This document shows positions 17,280-25,554 of a stretch of DNA of 36,450 bases, piece after piece. Origin of the DNA: Hyphomonadaceae bacterium. Its GTDB lineage: Bacteria > Pseudomonadota > Alphaproteobacteria > Caulobacterales > Hyphomonadaceae. A model generated the notes under the pieces. That model was not told the origin of the DNA. It saw only the letters and a list, made by a program, of their open reading frames with translations, and searched no databases. A program made the translations under genes and the position numbers. The DNA is taken from contig JAOATF010000176.1 of NCBI GenBank assembly GCA_030158285.1, forward strand, positions 1 through 36,450, read 5' to 3'. The number at the start of each line of letters is the position of its first letter. Position 1 is the stretch's first letter.

Positions 17280-18394
17280 CCGTCCCCTCGACCAAGCCAC
17301 TGGTTGTTGTCGCTGCGGGCGGCACGGGCGGACACATGTTCCCGGCCCAGGCTTTCGCCGACGAGATGCACGCGCGCGGCTGGACCGTGGCGCTGGTGAC
17401 GGACGAGCGCGGCAAGAAATACGCGACCAACTTCCCGGCCGACTGGCGCCTCGAAGTCGAGGCCGCGACGTTCGGCTCCAAGATGCCGCACAAGCTGCTG
17501 GCGAGCGCGCTGAAGCTGCGCGCGGGCACGGCGGAGGCAAAGCGCAATTTCGAGAAGACCAAGCCGAAAGTCGTCGCTGGCTTCGGCGGCTATCCCAGCT
17601 ATCCCTCGCTGTCGGCGGCGCGGGCGATGGGCGTGCCCATCGTGATCCACGAACAGAACTCCGTGCTCGGCCGCGTGAACCGGCTGTTTGCCAAGGCGGC
17701 GAAATTCGTCGCCTGCGGGTTCGACCGGCTGGATCGCCTTCCGCCGGGAGCGGAAGAGACCAAGCGCGTGGTCGGCAATCCGGTGCGCAACGCCATCAAG
17801 GCGGTGCGCGAGAAACCCTATCCGGAACTCGACGATGCCGGTCCGATCAACATCCTCATCACCGGCGGCAGCCAGGGCGCGCGCCTGTTCGGCGAGGTGA
17901 TCCCGAAGGCGATCATCGGGCTTCCGGCAGACCAGCGCGCACGCGTGCATGTCGTGCAGCAGGCGCGTGAAGAACAGCTGGAGACTGTTCGGTCGGCCTA
18001 CAAGGCGGCCGGTGTCGATGCGACAGTCGAGGCGTTCTTCTCCGACATGCACGAGCGTCTGGCCGCGGCCCACCTCATCATCGCGCGCGCGGGCGCCTCG
18101 ACCGTGACGGAACTGGCCATCGCCGGTCGCCCGTCCATCCTGATCCCGCTCGGCATCGCGATGGACGATCACCAGACCGCCAACGCCGAAGGCATGGTGA
18201 CGGGCGCCGCCGCCGATGTCGTGCCGGAACCTGTTTTCACCGTGGAAACGTTCGGCCCACTGCTGCTGGAGCGTATCTCCAACGCCGGCGTCCTGCGCGC
18301 GCGGGCGAAGGCGGCGTGGCAGCTGGGCAAGCCGAACGCCGCGAAAGAGCTGGCTGATCTGGCGGAGCAGGCGGCCGGTGTGAAGGCAACATGA
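17276..18394 (+). CDS. murG: UDP-GlcNAc:lipid I N-acetylglucosaminyltransferase MurG
   Basis: This 372-aa GT28 glycosyltransferase is peripheral on the inner face of the membrane and converts lipid I to lipid II. Motifs are GGTGGHMFPAQAFADEM (N-terminal glycine-rich loop), GFGGYPSYPSL, IHEQNSVLGRVNRL, GNPVR, ITGGSQGARLFGEV (second glycine-rich loop), and ARAGASTVTELAIAGRPSIL followed by IPLGIAMDDHQTANA. It starts in the ftsW stop codon. In many alphaproteobacteria murC follows directly, but here about 1.7 kb of extra material intervenes. Confidence 0.97.
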   Translation: MTVPSTKPLVVVAAGGTGGHMFPAQAFADEMHARGWTVALVTDERGKKYATNFPADWRLEVEAATFGSKMPHKLLASALKLRAGTAEAKRNFEKTKPKVVAGFGGYPSYPSLSAARAMGVPIVIHEQNSVLGRVNRLFAKAAKFVACGFDRLDRLPPGAEETKRVVGNPVRNAIKAVREKPYPELDDAGPINILITGGSQGARLFGEVIPKAIIGLPADQRARVHVVQQAREEQLETVRSAYKAAGVDATVEAFFSDMHERLAAAHLIIARAGASTVTELAIAGRPSILIPLGIAMDDHQTANAEGMVTGAAADVVPEPVFTVETFGPLLLERISNAGVLRARAKAAWQLGKPNAAKELADLAEQAAGVKAT

Positions 18395-18409
18395 TGGAGC
18401 GAACGATCA

Positions 18410-18796
18410 GTGGCTGATGCGCGTCCTTCGGCGTCACAAAAGAGTGCGGCGCAGTGGTTCGGGCTCGGCCTGCTTTTCGTATTCGTGGCCGTTCCCGCGA
18501 TCCACTGGATCACGCACGTGGATTTCGACGCCAAGGCCGATCAGATCAGGGCGGAGCTAGAGACGACAACTTCGCAAGCCGAATTCTTGCAGGTTGCTGA
18601 GTCGCAGGGAATGAAGTGCGAAACCGAGCAAGGCTCAACCGTTCACGTGAAGTGCCGCTTCGTGAAGCAGTGGCAAGTCTATGATCTTCTCGACTATCTC
18701 GACTGGCTGAGCGAATACGTAATGGCGAATGGCCAATTCATCGACGGTCGCAAATCCGGCGACTATAGGGTCTGGGTTTCCTGGGACGGCCCCTGA
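18410..18796 (+). CDS. 128-aa single-pass membrane protein, function unknown
   Basis: The GTG start at 18410 is preceded by GGAG at suitable distance. One membrane helix lies at about residues 17-36 (FGLGLLFVFVAVPAIHWI), with a short basic N terminus and a roughly 90-residue soluble tail. The tail has two cysteines in a KCETEQGSTVHVKCRF segment that could pair, and it ends in a short beta-like region (YRVWVSWDGP). I do not recognise the family. Its third codon positions look less GC-biased than the flanking mur genes, suggesting later arrival. It starts 15 bases after murG, so it should be co-transcribed. The murC-like fragment begins 10 bases after its stop. Confidence 0.65.
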   Translation: MADARPSASQKSAAQWFGLGLLFVFVAVPAIHWITHVDFDAKADQIRAELETTTSQAEFLQVAESQGMKCETEQGSTVHVKCRFVKQWQVYDLLDYLDWLSEYVMANGQFIDGRKSGDYRVWVSWDGP

Positions 18797-18806
18797 AAAG
18801 TCCTTG

Positions 18807-18852
18807 ATGCGCAGAACAATCTTCTTCGACGTCGGTTCGGTTCACTTTGTGG
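18807..18852 (+). pseudogene. murC: duplicated 5' end of murC (truncated remnant)
   Basis: These 46 bases match the first 46 bases of murC (20113-20158) with only two mismatches (positions 16 and 17, TT instead of CC). Translation gives [15 protein letters not shown] against [15 protein letters not shown] of real murC. Similarity begins exactly at the ATG and fades after base 46, before the glycine-rich UDP-binding loop, so no working MurC can result. The two copies form direct repeats 1,306 bases apart that bracket the secreted-protein gene at 18970-20010. The stretch 18853-18969 shows no gene I can support. Confidence 0.85.
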
Positions 18853-18969
18853 ACGGCGACGTAGCGGAAGGTCTGACACATGACCTGTGTTCACGTCCGC
18901 GCGACCATGGCTCGTGCGCGCGCGGGCGTTGTGCAAGGATGACGTTCAGGTCAAGCACGGGACAGTCAC

Positions 18970-20010
18970 ATGATCCGCTTCTCAGCCATCTGCGCCACCG
19001 TAATTCTCCTGTCTCATGGAGCTGCATTCGCCCAGGCAGGCGGCCCCATTCCGCGCACCACCGAAGGCAAGCCGGACTTTCAGGGTGTGTGGACGAACTC
19101 ATCAATCACGCGGCTCGAGCGCGTGCCCGAGTTCAAGGAACTGGTGATCTCCGAAGCCGACGCGAAGAAGTGGGAGGCGGATGCTGCAAGCGTTGCAGCG
19201 GCGGACAATGCCCCGAGCGCAGAAGACAAGGGGGCTCCGGCCGTGGGCGATGACCCCGCAGGCTACAACAATTTCTGGATCGACCCCGGCAAGCAGGTCG
19301 GCAAGGTCAACGGCACATACCGGTCCTCGTGGATCACGGATCCGCCGAACGGCAAGGTGCCATATACGCCCGCCGGCCGCGCCGCGATGATGAAATCGGT
19401 CGGCACCTTCAACATGTTCGACAATCCGGAGGAGCGAATTTCGAACGAGCGCTGCCTCATCGGCTTTGCCTCGACTGGCGGTCCGCCAATGCTGAACGCG
19501 CTCTACAACAACCACCAGCAGATCATCCAGACGCCGGATGCAATCGCGATCAACATCGAGATGGTTCACGATACGCGCATCATCCGCATGAATGGCCAGC
19601 ACAATCCCGATGTCATGCGCCAGTACCTCGGAACGAGTGTCGGCAAATGGGATGGCGATGCGCTGGTCGTTGAAACCAAGGGCTTCACGGCGCTGGAATC
19701 CGTGCGCGTCGATTTCGGCCTGTTTGTCTACGTCTCGCCCGACTCGAAAGTCACCGAGCGTTTCACGCTTCAGGACGCTGACACGATCTTCTACCAGTTC
19801 ACCGTCGAGGATCCTGCGACATACACCCAGCCATGGAAGGGCGAGCTCACTTTCCGCCGCTCGCCGGACCGGATCTACGAGTACGCCTGTCATGAGGGGA
19901 ACCACGCGGTTCCGAACATTCTCCTTGGCGCGCGCGAGCTGGAACGGAATGGCCAGAAGCAGCCGGTCGTGAAGCGTGGGATTGGCCGCCTCGACCGCCC
20001 GGCACAATAG
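18970..20010 (+). CDS. secreted protein of unknown function, inserted between murG and murC
   Basis: This encodes 346 aa with a clear signal peptide (MIRFSAICATVILLSHGAAF, cleavage after AFA). The sequence has the look of a widespread uncharacterised periplasmic family: an N-terminal GKPDFQGVWTNSS, then NERCLIGF, NNHQQIIQTPDAIAINIEMV, the RIIRMNGQHNP segment, GKWDGDALVVETKGFT, TERFTLQDADTIFYQFTVED and a C-terminal YEYACHEGNHAVPNIL. The beta-rich composition suggests a sandwich or barrel, but I know of no assigned function. Only 1 kb lies between the murC-like fragment and murC itself, so this gene is the cargo of that duplication. Codon use looks slightly less GC-biased than in the mur genes. 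Confidence 0.75.
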   Translation: MIRFSAICATVILLSHGAAFAQAGGPIPRTTEGKPDFQGVWTNSSITRLERVPEFKELVISEADAKKWEADAASVAAADNAPSAEDKGAPAVGDDPAGYNNFWIDPGKQVGKVNGTYRSSWITDPPNGKVPYTPAGRAAMMKSVGTFNMFDNPEERISNERCLIGFASTGGPPMLNALYNNHQQIIQTPDAIAINIEMVHDTRIIRMNGQHNPDVMRQYLGTSVGKWDGDALVVETKGFTALESVRVDFGLFVYVSPDSKVTERFTLQDADTIFYQFTVEDPATYTQPWKGELTFRRSPDRIYEYACHEGNHAVPNILLGARELERNGQKQPVVKRGIGRLDRPAQ

Positions 20011-20112
20011 CGCGACTGCATCAGGCGCTGCGTTTTGGACTATTTCCGGCTGTCCCGATTTCTTGCCGCCCCGAGGCCTTGACCCCGGCGCGGCGGCGGG
20101 CTCACTCAGCAC

Positions 20113-20158
20113 ATGCGCAGAACAATCCCCTTCGACGTCGGTTCGGTTCACTTTGTGG
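20113..20158 (+). repeat. right copy of the 46-bp direct repeat (the true murC start)
   Basis: This is identical to 18807-18852 at 44 of 46 positions, and both copies begin at an ATG. Sequence just upstream of the two copies is unrelated (GAAAAGTCCTTG versus CACTCAGCAC). Confidence 0.85.
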
Positions 20159-21528
20159 GCATCGGCGGTATCGGCATGTCCGGCATTGCCGAGGTGATGC
20201 TGAACCTGGGCTATCAGGTCTCCGGCTCGGACATGAAGGCGAGCGCGAATACCGAGCGGCTGGCCAAGCGCGGCGCGAAGATCATGGTCGGCCACAAGGC
20301 CGAGAACATTGAAGGCGCGGGCGCGCTGGTGATCTCCACCGCCATCAAGGGCGGCAACCCGGAAGTGGATGCGGCGCGGGCGCGGGCCATTCCTGTGGTG
20401 CGCCGGGCCGACATGCTGGCCGAGCTGATCCGCCTGAAATGGACGGTCGCCATCGCCGGCACGCACGGCAAGACGACGACGACCTCGATGGTGGCGGCGC
20501 TTCTCGATGGCGTGGGGCTCGACCCCACCGTCATCAATGGCGGCGTCATCAACGCCTACGCCTCGAACGCCAAGCTCGGTCAGGGCGAATGGATGGTGGT
20601 CGAGGCCGACGAGAGCGACGGCACGTTCACCAAGCTGCGCCCGACGGTGTGCATCGTCACCAATATCGACCCCGAGCACATGGATCACTACGGCTCGATG
20701 GAACAGCTGCGGAAGGGCTTCGACACGTTTGTCGAGAACCTGCCGTTCTACGGCTTCGCGGTTCTCTGCGCCGATCATCCCGAAGTGCAGGCGCTGGCCT
20801 CGCGCATTCCGGATCGCCGCCGCATCACTTACGGTTTCAATCCGCAGTCGGATCTGTGGGCCGTGAACGTGCGCCCGGAAGCGGGCGGCTCGACATTCGA
20901 CCTCGTGCTGCGTTCGCGCGGCGAGACGGACCAGACGCGCTGGGTCGGCCTGAAGCTGCCGATGGCGGGGCGGCACAACGTGCAGAACTCGCTGGCGGCG
21001 ATTGCCGTTGCGCGCGAGCTCGGCGGCACGGAGGAGAATATCCGCGCAGCGCTCGCGAAGTTCGGCGGCGTCAAGCGGCGCTTCACGCCGGTGGGCGACT
21101 GGAACGGCGTCCAGATCATCGACGACTATGGCCACCACCCGGTGGAGATCGCCGCCGTGCTGAAAGCCGCGCGCGATGTGCAGGGCCGCGACAAGCGCGT
21201 GATCGCTGTCGTGCAGCCGCACCGCTACACGCGCCTGCGCGACCTGTTCGAACAGTTCGCCACCTGCTTCAACGATGCGGACGAAGTGCTGATCGCGCCG
21301 GTCTATGCGGCGGGCGAGCAGCCGATCGACGGTGTGTCGAGCGTTGAACTCGTGAAGGCGCTGATCAATCACGGCCATCGTTCCGCGCGCGCAATCGACG
21401 GGCTACCGAGCCTGGCGGGCGAAATCCGCAAGTCGATCAGCAGCAACGATGAAATGGTCGTGTGCCTCGGCGCAGGGGACATCACCTCCTACGCGAATTC
21501 GCTGGCTGAGGACCTGAAGCGCGGCTGA
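20113..21528 (+). CDS. murC: UDP-N-acetylmuramate:L-alanine ligase MurC
   Basis: This 471-aa cytosolic ligase starts stem-peptide synthesis by adding L-Ala to UDP-MurNAc. The N-terminal loop [18 protein letters not shown] binds [19 protein letters not shown] is the ATP loop. [53 protein letters not shown] and [17 protein letters not shown] are diagnostic. The Shine-Dalgarno before the ATG at 20113 is weak. It follows the secreted-protein gene by 102 bases with no clear promoter, so expression presumably depends on read-through or an unrecognised promoter. Its first 46 bases are duplicated upstream. Confidence 0.97.
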   Translation: MRRTIPFDVGSVHFVGIGGIGMSGIAEVMLNLGYQVSGSDMKASANTERLAKRGAKIMVGHKAENIEGAGALVISTAIKGGNPEVDAARARAIPVVRRADMLAELIRLKWTVAIAGTHGKTTTTSMVAALLDGVGLDPTVINGGVINAYASNAKLGQGEWMVVEADESDGTFTKLRPTVCIVTNIDPEHMDHYGSMEQLRKGFDTFVENLPFYGFAVLCADHPEVQALASRIPDRRRITYGFNPQSDLWAVNVRPEAGGSTFDLVLRSRGETDQTRWVGLKLPMAGRHNVQNSLAAIAVARELGGTEENIRAALAKFGGVKRRFTPVGDWNGVQIIDDYGHHPVEIAAVLKAARDVQGRDKRVIAVVQPHRYTRLRDLFEQFATCFNDADEVLIAPVYAAGEQPIDGVSSVELVKALINHGHRSARAIDGLPSLAGEIRKSISSNDEMVVCLGAGDITSYANSLAEDLKRG

Positions 21529-21720
21529 GGACGCGGCGGAAGCGCACATGAGCGCCGGGGTTGACGGGGTGGACCTTACCGGGCCACGAAGCCCCCTTCG
21601 CCGGACGGTTAACAATCCCTTGCGGATCGTTCCCTTCCTACAGTTAGGCATCCAGTAACCTTGCGAGGGCTTCTGGATGGCTCGCGTGGCGCTGAGCGCC
21701 TCGATTGCAGAAGCGAACGC

Positions 21721-22476
21721 ATGAAGAAGACGCATTCCATCATCGCTGCCTGCGCCGGCCTCGTGGTCGCGCTGACGGGCGGCCTCGTGGCGGCAAACTT
21801 CCGCACGGCTGAAGCCACCTCGGCGGGCAAGCATTTCGCGCGGCCCGTGCGCGAGCTCGCAACCAAGATTCCGGCGGCGACCGACCTCACGCGCTATGGC
21901 GTTCTCGGCGACGAGCAGGCGCTGCGCCTGATGCAGAACTCGGCGCCGGCCTGCCAGGCAGCCCTCAAGGCAGCAGGCGTGACGTTCACGCAGGTTCCCG
22001 CCATGCAGGAAGGCGAGTGCGGCTATCGCGAAGCGCTCGAAGTGAAATCTTCGCTCGCCGATTTCGTGAGCAGCCCCGGCGCGCCCGATCATCTGCCGAT
22101 GACCTGCGATCTCGCCGCCCGCCTCCACCTGTGGGAGCGCCATGTGGTGATCCCGGCAGCGGAAAAATTCCTCGGCTCGCCGGTCAAGGACGTGAAGCTG
22201 TTCGGCACGTTCCAGTGCCGCACCGTCGCGGGCATGGAGCGCCTGTCGGAGCATTCCTTCGCCAAGGCGGCTGACGTTGCGGCCTTCATCCTGGCCGACG
22301 GCCGCGAGATCAGCGTGCTCAAGGATTACTATTCCAAGGGCCCCAAGGGCGAATTCCTGCGCGAAGTGCGCGAGCGCGCCTGCGATATCTTCGATGTGAC
22401 CCTGGGCCCGGATTACAACGAGGACCACGCCAACCACCTCCACCTCGATGTGGGCGGGGATCACGCCTGCCGCTAG
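21721..22476 (+). CDS. extensin-like C-terminal domain protein (M15-type peptidase fold)
   Basis: This encodes 251 aa. The ATG at 21721 gives an N-terminal hydrophobic segment (about 6-26) that is a signal peptide or anchor. The rest matches the bacterial extensin-like C family: paired cysteines, LHLWERHVVIPAAEKFLG, the FGTFQCRTVAG segment, then SEHSFAKAADVAAFIL, and NEDHANHLHLDVGGDHAC. The SEHxxAxAxD and HxxHLHLD motifs recall the zinc ligands of M15 D,D-carboxypeptidases and L,D-peptidases. Its position between murC and murB suggests a role in trimming periplasmic peptidoglycan peptides, but catalysis is inferred. The 192-base gap before it shows no clear promoter. Confidence 0.75.
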   Translation: MKKTHSIIAACAGLVVALTGGLVAANFRTAEATSAGKHFARPVRELATKIPAATDLTRYGVLGDEQALRLMQNSAPACQAALKAAGVTFTQVPAMQEGECGYREALEVKSSLADFVSSPGAPDHLPMTCDLAARLHLWERHVVIPAAEKFLGSPVKDVKLFGTFQCRTVAGMERLSEHSFAKAADVAAFILADGREISVLKDYYSKGPKGEFLREVRERACDIFDVTLGPDYNEDHANHLHLDVGGDHACR

Positions 22477-22509
22477 TCTTGCGGGGCGGGCCGCGCTAGA
22501 TGCGGGGCC

Positions 22510-23466
22510 ATGAGCGGATTTCTCGATCGTCTTCCAGCCGTGCGCGGCAAGCTTCTCGCCAATGAGCAGCTGGCGCCTTTCACATGGTTCCGCGTCGGCG
22601 GGCCAGCCGATGTCCTGTTCCTGCCGAAGGACGAGGATGATCTTGGCGATTTCCTCGCGAAGCTCGATCCCATCATTCCGGTGACTGTGCTGGGCGCGGC
22701 CTCGAACGTCATCGTGCGCGATGGCGGGGTTGCGGGCGTTGTGGTGCGGCTGGGGCCTGCTTTTGGCAAAGTGAGCAGCAATGGCCTGCGCGTGACGGCA
22801 GGGGCGGCGGCGCTGGATGGGCGGGTTTCCATTGCGGCGGCGAATGCGGGAATTGCGGGCATGGAGTTCTTCTCCGGCGTTCCCGGCACGATCGGCGGCG
22901 CGCTGCGGATGAATGCCGGATGCTACGGGCGAGAGACAAAGGATGTGCTGGTCGAGGCGCGCGCGCTGAAACGCAATGGTGAGCGCGTCACGCTGAAGAA
23001 TGCGGATTTCCATTTCAGCTATCGCCACACCGAAGCCGACGAGGAGCTGATCTTCGTCGAGGCTTTGTTCGAGGGCGAGAAGGATGATCCCGTCAAGATC
23101 GTCGAGCGCATCGAAGCGTTGAAGTCGCGCCGCGAAACGTCTCAGCCGATCCGCGACAAGACCGGCGGATCGACATTCGCCAACCCCGATCCGCCAGGAA
23201 CACCGAACCAGCGTTCATCCTGGAAGCTGGTCGATGAGGCCGGCATGCGTGGCGCACGGCGCGGCGGGGCGCAGGTGAGCGAGCTGCACTGCAACTTCCT
23301 GCTCAACACGGGCGATGCAACAGCGGCCGACATCGAAGGTCTGGGCGAAGACGTGCGCGCCGCGGTGCTGGCGAAGTCCGGCGTCGAGCTGCGCTGGGAG
23401 ATCAAGCGTATCGGCCGCCCCGCAGTCGATGCGACGGTTGAAGGCTATCTCGCGAAGGACGCGTGA
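22510..23466 (+). CDS. murB: UDP-N-acetylenolpyruvoylglucosamine reductase MurB
   Basis: This 318-aa FAD- and NADPH-dependent enzyme completes UDP-MurNAc synthesis. Motifs are [20 protein letters not shown] (FAD-binding start), [33 protein letters not shown] followed by [15 protein letters not shown] and [20 protein letters not shown] with the catalytic serine in GST. The [20 protein letters not shown] and [14 protein letters not shown] segments complete the C-terminal domain. Length is that of the shorter (type II-like) enzymes. It starts 33 bases after the extensin-like gene and overlaps the next gene by one base (TGATG). The usual ddl does not follow. Confidence 0.96.
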   Translation: MSGFLDRLPAVRGKLLANEQLAPFTWFRVGGPADVLFLPKDEDDLGDFLAKLDPIIPVTVLGAASNVIVRDGGVAGVVVRLGPAFGKVSSNGLRVTAGAAALDGRVSIAAANAGIAGMEFFSGVPGTIGGALRMNAGCYGRETKDVLVEARALKRNGERVTLKNADFHFSYRHTEADEELIFVEALFEGEKDDPVKIVERIEALKSRRETSQPIRDKTGGSTFANPDPPGTPNQRSSWKLVDEAGMRGARRGGAQVSELHCNFLLNTGDATAADIEGLGEDVRAAVLAKSGVELRWEIKRIGRPAVDATVEGYLAKDA

Positions 23467-23870
23467 TGCGGATCCTGCTTGCTGCTCTGGTTCTCGGAGT
23501 CGCCGCGTGTCAGCCCGCGCCGGCGCTGACGACGCTCGCCGGTGTCGATCTCGCCAGGCCAACGCGCGCGCTGGGCACGGAGCCGTTCTGGGGCATCGAA
23601 GTCTCGCTGGACGAGCTCGTGTTCACCGGCGTCGACCGCGCTGATTTCCGCGCGACAGGTCCGGTGCTGCGGATGGCCGGGGCCGGCGCCGTGTTCACCG
23701 CGAAGGACGCCAGCGGCGCCGAACTCACGCTGAAGCTGAAGCCGGACAAGTGCTCCGACGGGATGAGCGACTGGGTTTATCCCTTGTCCGCCGAGGTGAG
23801 GTTCGGGGGCGAGACGCTGACGGGCTGTGCCGCCAGCCAGACCATGCTGGACACCCGCCCGCCGCAATAA
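23466..23870 (+). CDS. COG3650-like lipoprotein
   Basis: This encodes 134 aa. The ATG at 23466 overlaps the murB stop by one base. Residues 12-15 (VAAC) form a lipobox, so the mature protein should be lipid-anchored at Cys15. The body has GTEPFWGIEVSLDELVF and a C-terminal CSDGMSDWVYPLSAEVRFGG ending in LTGCAA, the pattern of the uncharacterised COG3650 family, which includes META/HslJ-neighbourhood proteins. The two cysteines probably form a disulfide. Function is unknown. Its position directly after murB takes the place where ddl is normally found. Confidence 0.75.
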   Translation: MRILLAALVLGVAACQPAPALTTLAGVDLARPTRALGTEPFWGIEVSLDELVFTGVDRADFRATGPVLRMAGAGAVFTAKDASGAELTLKLKPDKCSDGMSDWVYPLSAEVRFGGETLTGCAASQTMLDTRPPQ

Positions 23871-23902
23871 CCCCCAGAATCCCAGAAAATCGCAGATTCC
23901 GC

Positions 23903-23952
23903 TTGCGCGGGCCTCGGCTGTGCGCTACATACTGTGTGTCACACACTGTATG
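23903..23952 (+). promoter_or_regulatory. padR promoter with a 25-bp palindromic operator
   Basis: TTGCGC (23903-23908), a 17-base spacer and TACATA (23926-23931) form a plausible promoter. Overlapping it is CATACTGTGTGT-C-ACACACTGTATG (23928-23952), two 12-base arms with a single mismatch around one central base. PadR proteins typically repress by binding such a palindrome over their own promoter. It lies 9 bases before the chosen padR start. Confidence 0.6.
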
Positions 23953-23961
23953 GAACACGGG

Positions 23962-24306
23962 ATGCCGATTGCAGGGGACATTGTGGATGCGCTGCGGCTG
24001 GAGCTGCGGCGGGGGACGTTGATCCTGGCGGTGCTGGGGACGCTGCGGACCGAGAAGTATGGCTACACGCTGAAGACGGAGCTGGGGGCGCTGGGCATCG
24101 AGATCGATGAGGGCGCGCTCTACCCGATGCTGCGGCGGCTGGAGACGCAGGGGCTGCTGACGTCCGAATGGCGGGAGGACGCGAAGCGCCAGAAGCGCTT
24201 CTACCGGCTCTCGGCCGACGGGGCGCTGGCGCTGGACGAACTGGCCACAACGTGGCGCGCGATGAACGGCGCGCTGTCCGACATTCTGGAAGGGAGGGGA
24301 TCATGA
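23962..24306 (+). CDS. PadR-family transcriptional regulator
   Basis: This encodes 114 aa. The ATG at 23962 is preferred; an ATG at 23950 lies inside the operator and would add four residues. The winged-helix core is complete: ELRRGTLILAVLGTLRTEKY, then GYTLKTELGALGIEIDEGAL, YPMLRRLETQGLLTSEWRED and RFYRLSADGALALDEL, all typical PadR motifs. The short C-terminal helix is characteristic of the PadR-s2 subgroup. The next gene (HAAS membrane protein) overlaps by 4 bases (ATGA), a common PadR pairing. Autoregulation through the palindrome at 23928-23952 is likely. Confidence 0.93.
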   Translation: MPIAGDIVDALRLELRRGTLILAVLGTLRTEKYGYTLKTELGALGIEIDEGALYPMLRRLETQGLLTSEWREDAKRQKRFYRLSADGALALDELATTWRAMNGALSDILEGRGS

Positions 24307-25508
24307 ACCCCGTCTGGGACTATGTGAAAAAAGTCGAGCCGCATCTGCCTGCCGGGCAGCGCACGCTGACCGCGGGCGCGCTCTATGCGCAGCTCAAGGC
24401 GAAGAAGGACGCGCTTGAGAAATCGCTCGGCCGCAAGGCCAGCGATGCCGAGATCGCGGACATGCTGCGCGAGGAAGGCGAGCCGCAGGATGTAGCGGCG
24501 CGCATCGCGGGCAATGCGCGCGAGCCGGAACTGGTGACGCGCTATCTCGCGTCGATCCAGCGGCGTCTGCCGCCTGAGAGCGCGCTTGATGTCTCAGCAG
24601 AGCTGCGCGAGGCGATCCTGTCGGCGATCGAGGCGAAGGAAGACGCGCTCGGACGTGCCGCGAACGCGGATGAAATCGGGCAGGTGCTGAAGGAGTTCGG
24701 GCATCCTGTGGTGGTTGCGGCGCGCTATGGCGGCGGCGATTATGTGATCGGGCCGAAATACTATCCCTGGTTCTGGTATGTGCAGCGCATCGCTGTCGGC
24801 GCGGCCCTGGCGATCGCGTTCGGCGTCAGTGCGCTCCGCGCGCTGGGCTCGGAAGAGCCGATGCGCGTGGTGATGCGCGGCCTCAATGGCGCAATCGAAG
24901 CCGGCGTCTGGGCGTTCGGCGTCGTGACGATCCTGTTCGTGCTGGCCGAGCGGTTCAAGTTCGACATGGGCTGGGCGGACAAGTGGGATCCGAAACACCT
25001 GCCGCGCGATCAGGTGCGCCAGCCGAAGGGTCTGCTGGAGTCCGGCCTCACGGTGGCGTTCGATGTGGTCTTCCTGCTGTGGTGGGTGAAGATCGTGCAG
25101 TTTCCGAACGAGCTGCCGATGCGGGATGGCGCATCTGCCGTGGTCACCTTCGCGCCGGGATGGGAGGCGGTTTACTGGCCGGTGCTCATCCTGTCGGTGG
25201 GTGTCCTGCTGGTCCACCTGATGGACCTCGTGCGGCCGGCATGGACGCCGCTGCGGAGCGTGCTGAGCATTGTCGGGCATGCTGCGGGACTGGGCGTGCT
25301 GTGGGTGCTGTTCCGGGCCCAGCCGCTGGTGGTGGTGACGCCCATCAGCGGCGCAGATGCCGGCGAGATCGAGCGGGTGACGCGCGTGGTCGACAATGTG
25401 ATCAGCATCTCGCTGGGCGTCGCGGCACTGGTCTGGGCCGTGACAATCGGGATCGAGGTGTGGCGGCTGTGGAAAGCAGCCCGGCCGATGGGGCGGGTTG
25501 CGGCTTAG
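24303..25508 (+). CDS. HAAS-domain (DUF1700-like) membrane protein
   Basis: This encodes 401 aa and is translationally coupled to padR. The N-terminal 145 residues are soluble and contain two copies of a HAAS-like helical module: about 25-70 (LKAKKDALEKSLGRKASDAE and GEPQDVAARIAG) and about 98-143 (LREAILSAIEAKEDALGRAA and GHPVVVAARYGG). About six membrane helices follow (162-182, 198-216, 250-268, 291-310, 318-337, 366-386). PadR-HAAS pairs are common and are thought to regulate membrane or envelope processes, but this protein's substrate is unknown. The duplicated HAAS module is visible by eye. Confidence 0.8.
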   Translation: MNPVWDYVKKVEPHLPAGQRTLTAGALYAQLKAKKDALEKSLGRKASDAEIADMLREEGEPQDVAARIAGNAREPELVTRYLASIQRRLPPESALDVSAELREAILSAIEAKEDALGRAANADEIGQVLKEFGHPVVVAARYGGGDYVIGPKYYPWFWYVQRIAVGAALAIAFGVSALRALGSEEPMRVVMRGLNGAIEAGVWAFGVVTILFVLAERFKFDMGWADKWDPKHLPRDQVRQPKGLLESGLTVAFDVVFLLWWVKIVQFPNELPMRDGASAVVTFAPGWEAVYWPVLILSVGVLLVHLMDLVRPAWTPLRSVLSIVGHAAGLGVLWVLFRAQPLVVVTPISGADAGEIERVTRVVDNVISISLGVAALVWAVTIGIEVWRLWKAARPMGRVAA

Positions 25509-25527
25509 GCTGAAGGACGTTCGGCGC

Positions 25528-25554
25528 GCAGGGCAGATGCATCATCTGCCCTGC
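25528..25554. terminator. perfect 12-bp stem-loop between convergent genes
   Basis: GCAGGGCAGATG (25528-25539), loop CAT, CATCTGCCCTGC (25543-25554). It lies between the HAAS-protein gene (plus, ends 25508) and the glycerophosphodiesterase gene (minus, ends 25542), and includes the last codons and stop of the latter. No T-run follows on either strand, so it may be a terminator helper or an mRNA 3'-end protector. Confidence 0.55.

Noticed and set aside
18807-19253. A full coding gene starting at the murC-like ATG at 18807
   Set aside because: After about 15 codons the translation departs from MurC and becomes Arg-rich, overlapping the secreted-protein gene out of frame, so it is a remnant.
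19102-21378. Very long minus-strand open frame (758 codons) opposite the secreted-protein gene and murC
   Set aside because: It has Arg/His/Asp-rich low-quality composition and mirrors two well-supported plus-strand genes; it results from high GC at wobble positions.
21606-21625. TTAACAATCCCTTGC as a CtrA site before the extensin-like gene
   Set aside because: Only one half-site is intact; the second half has two mismatches.
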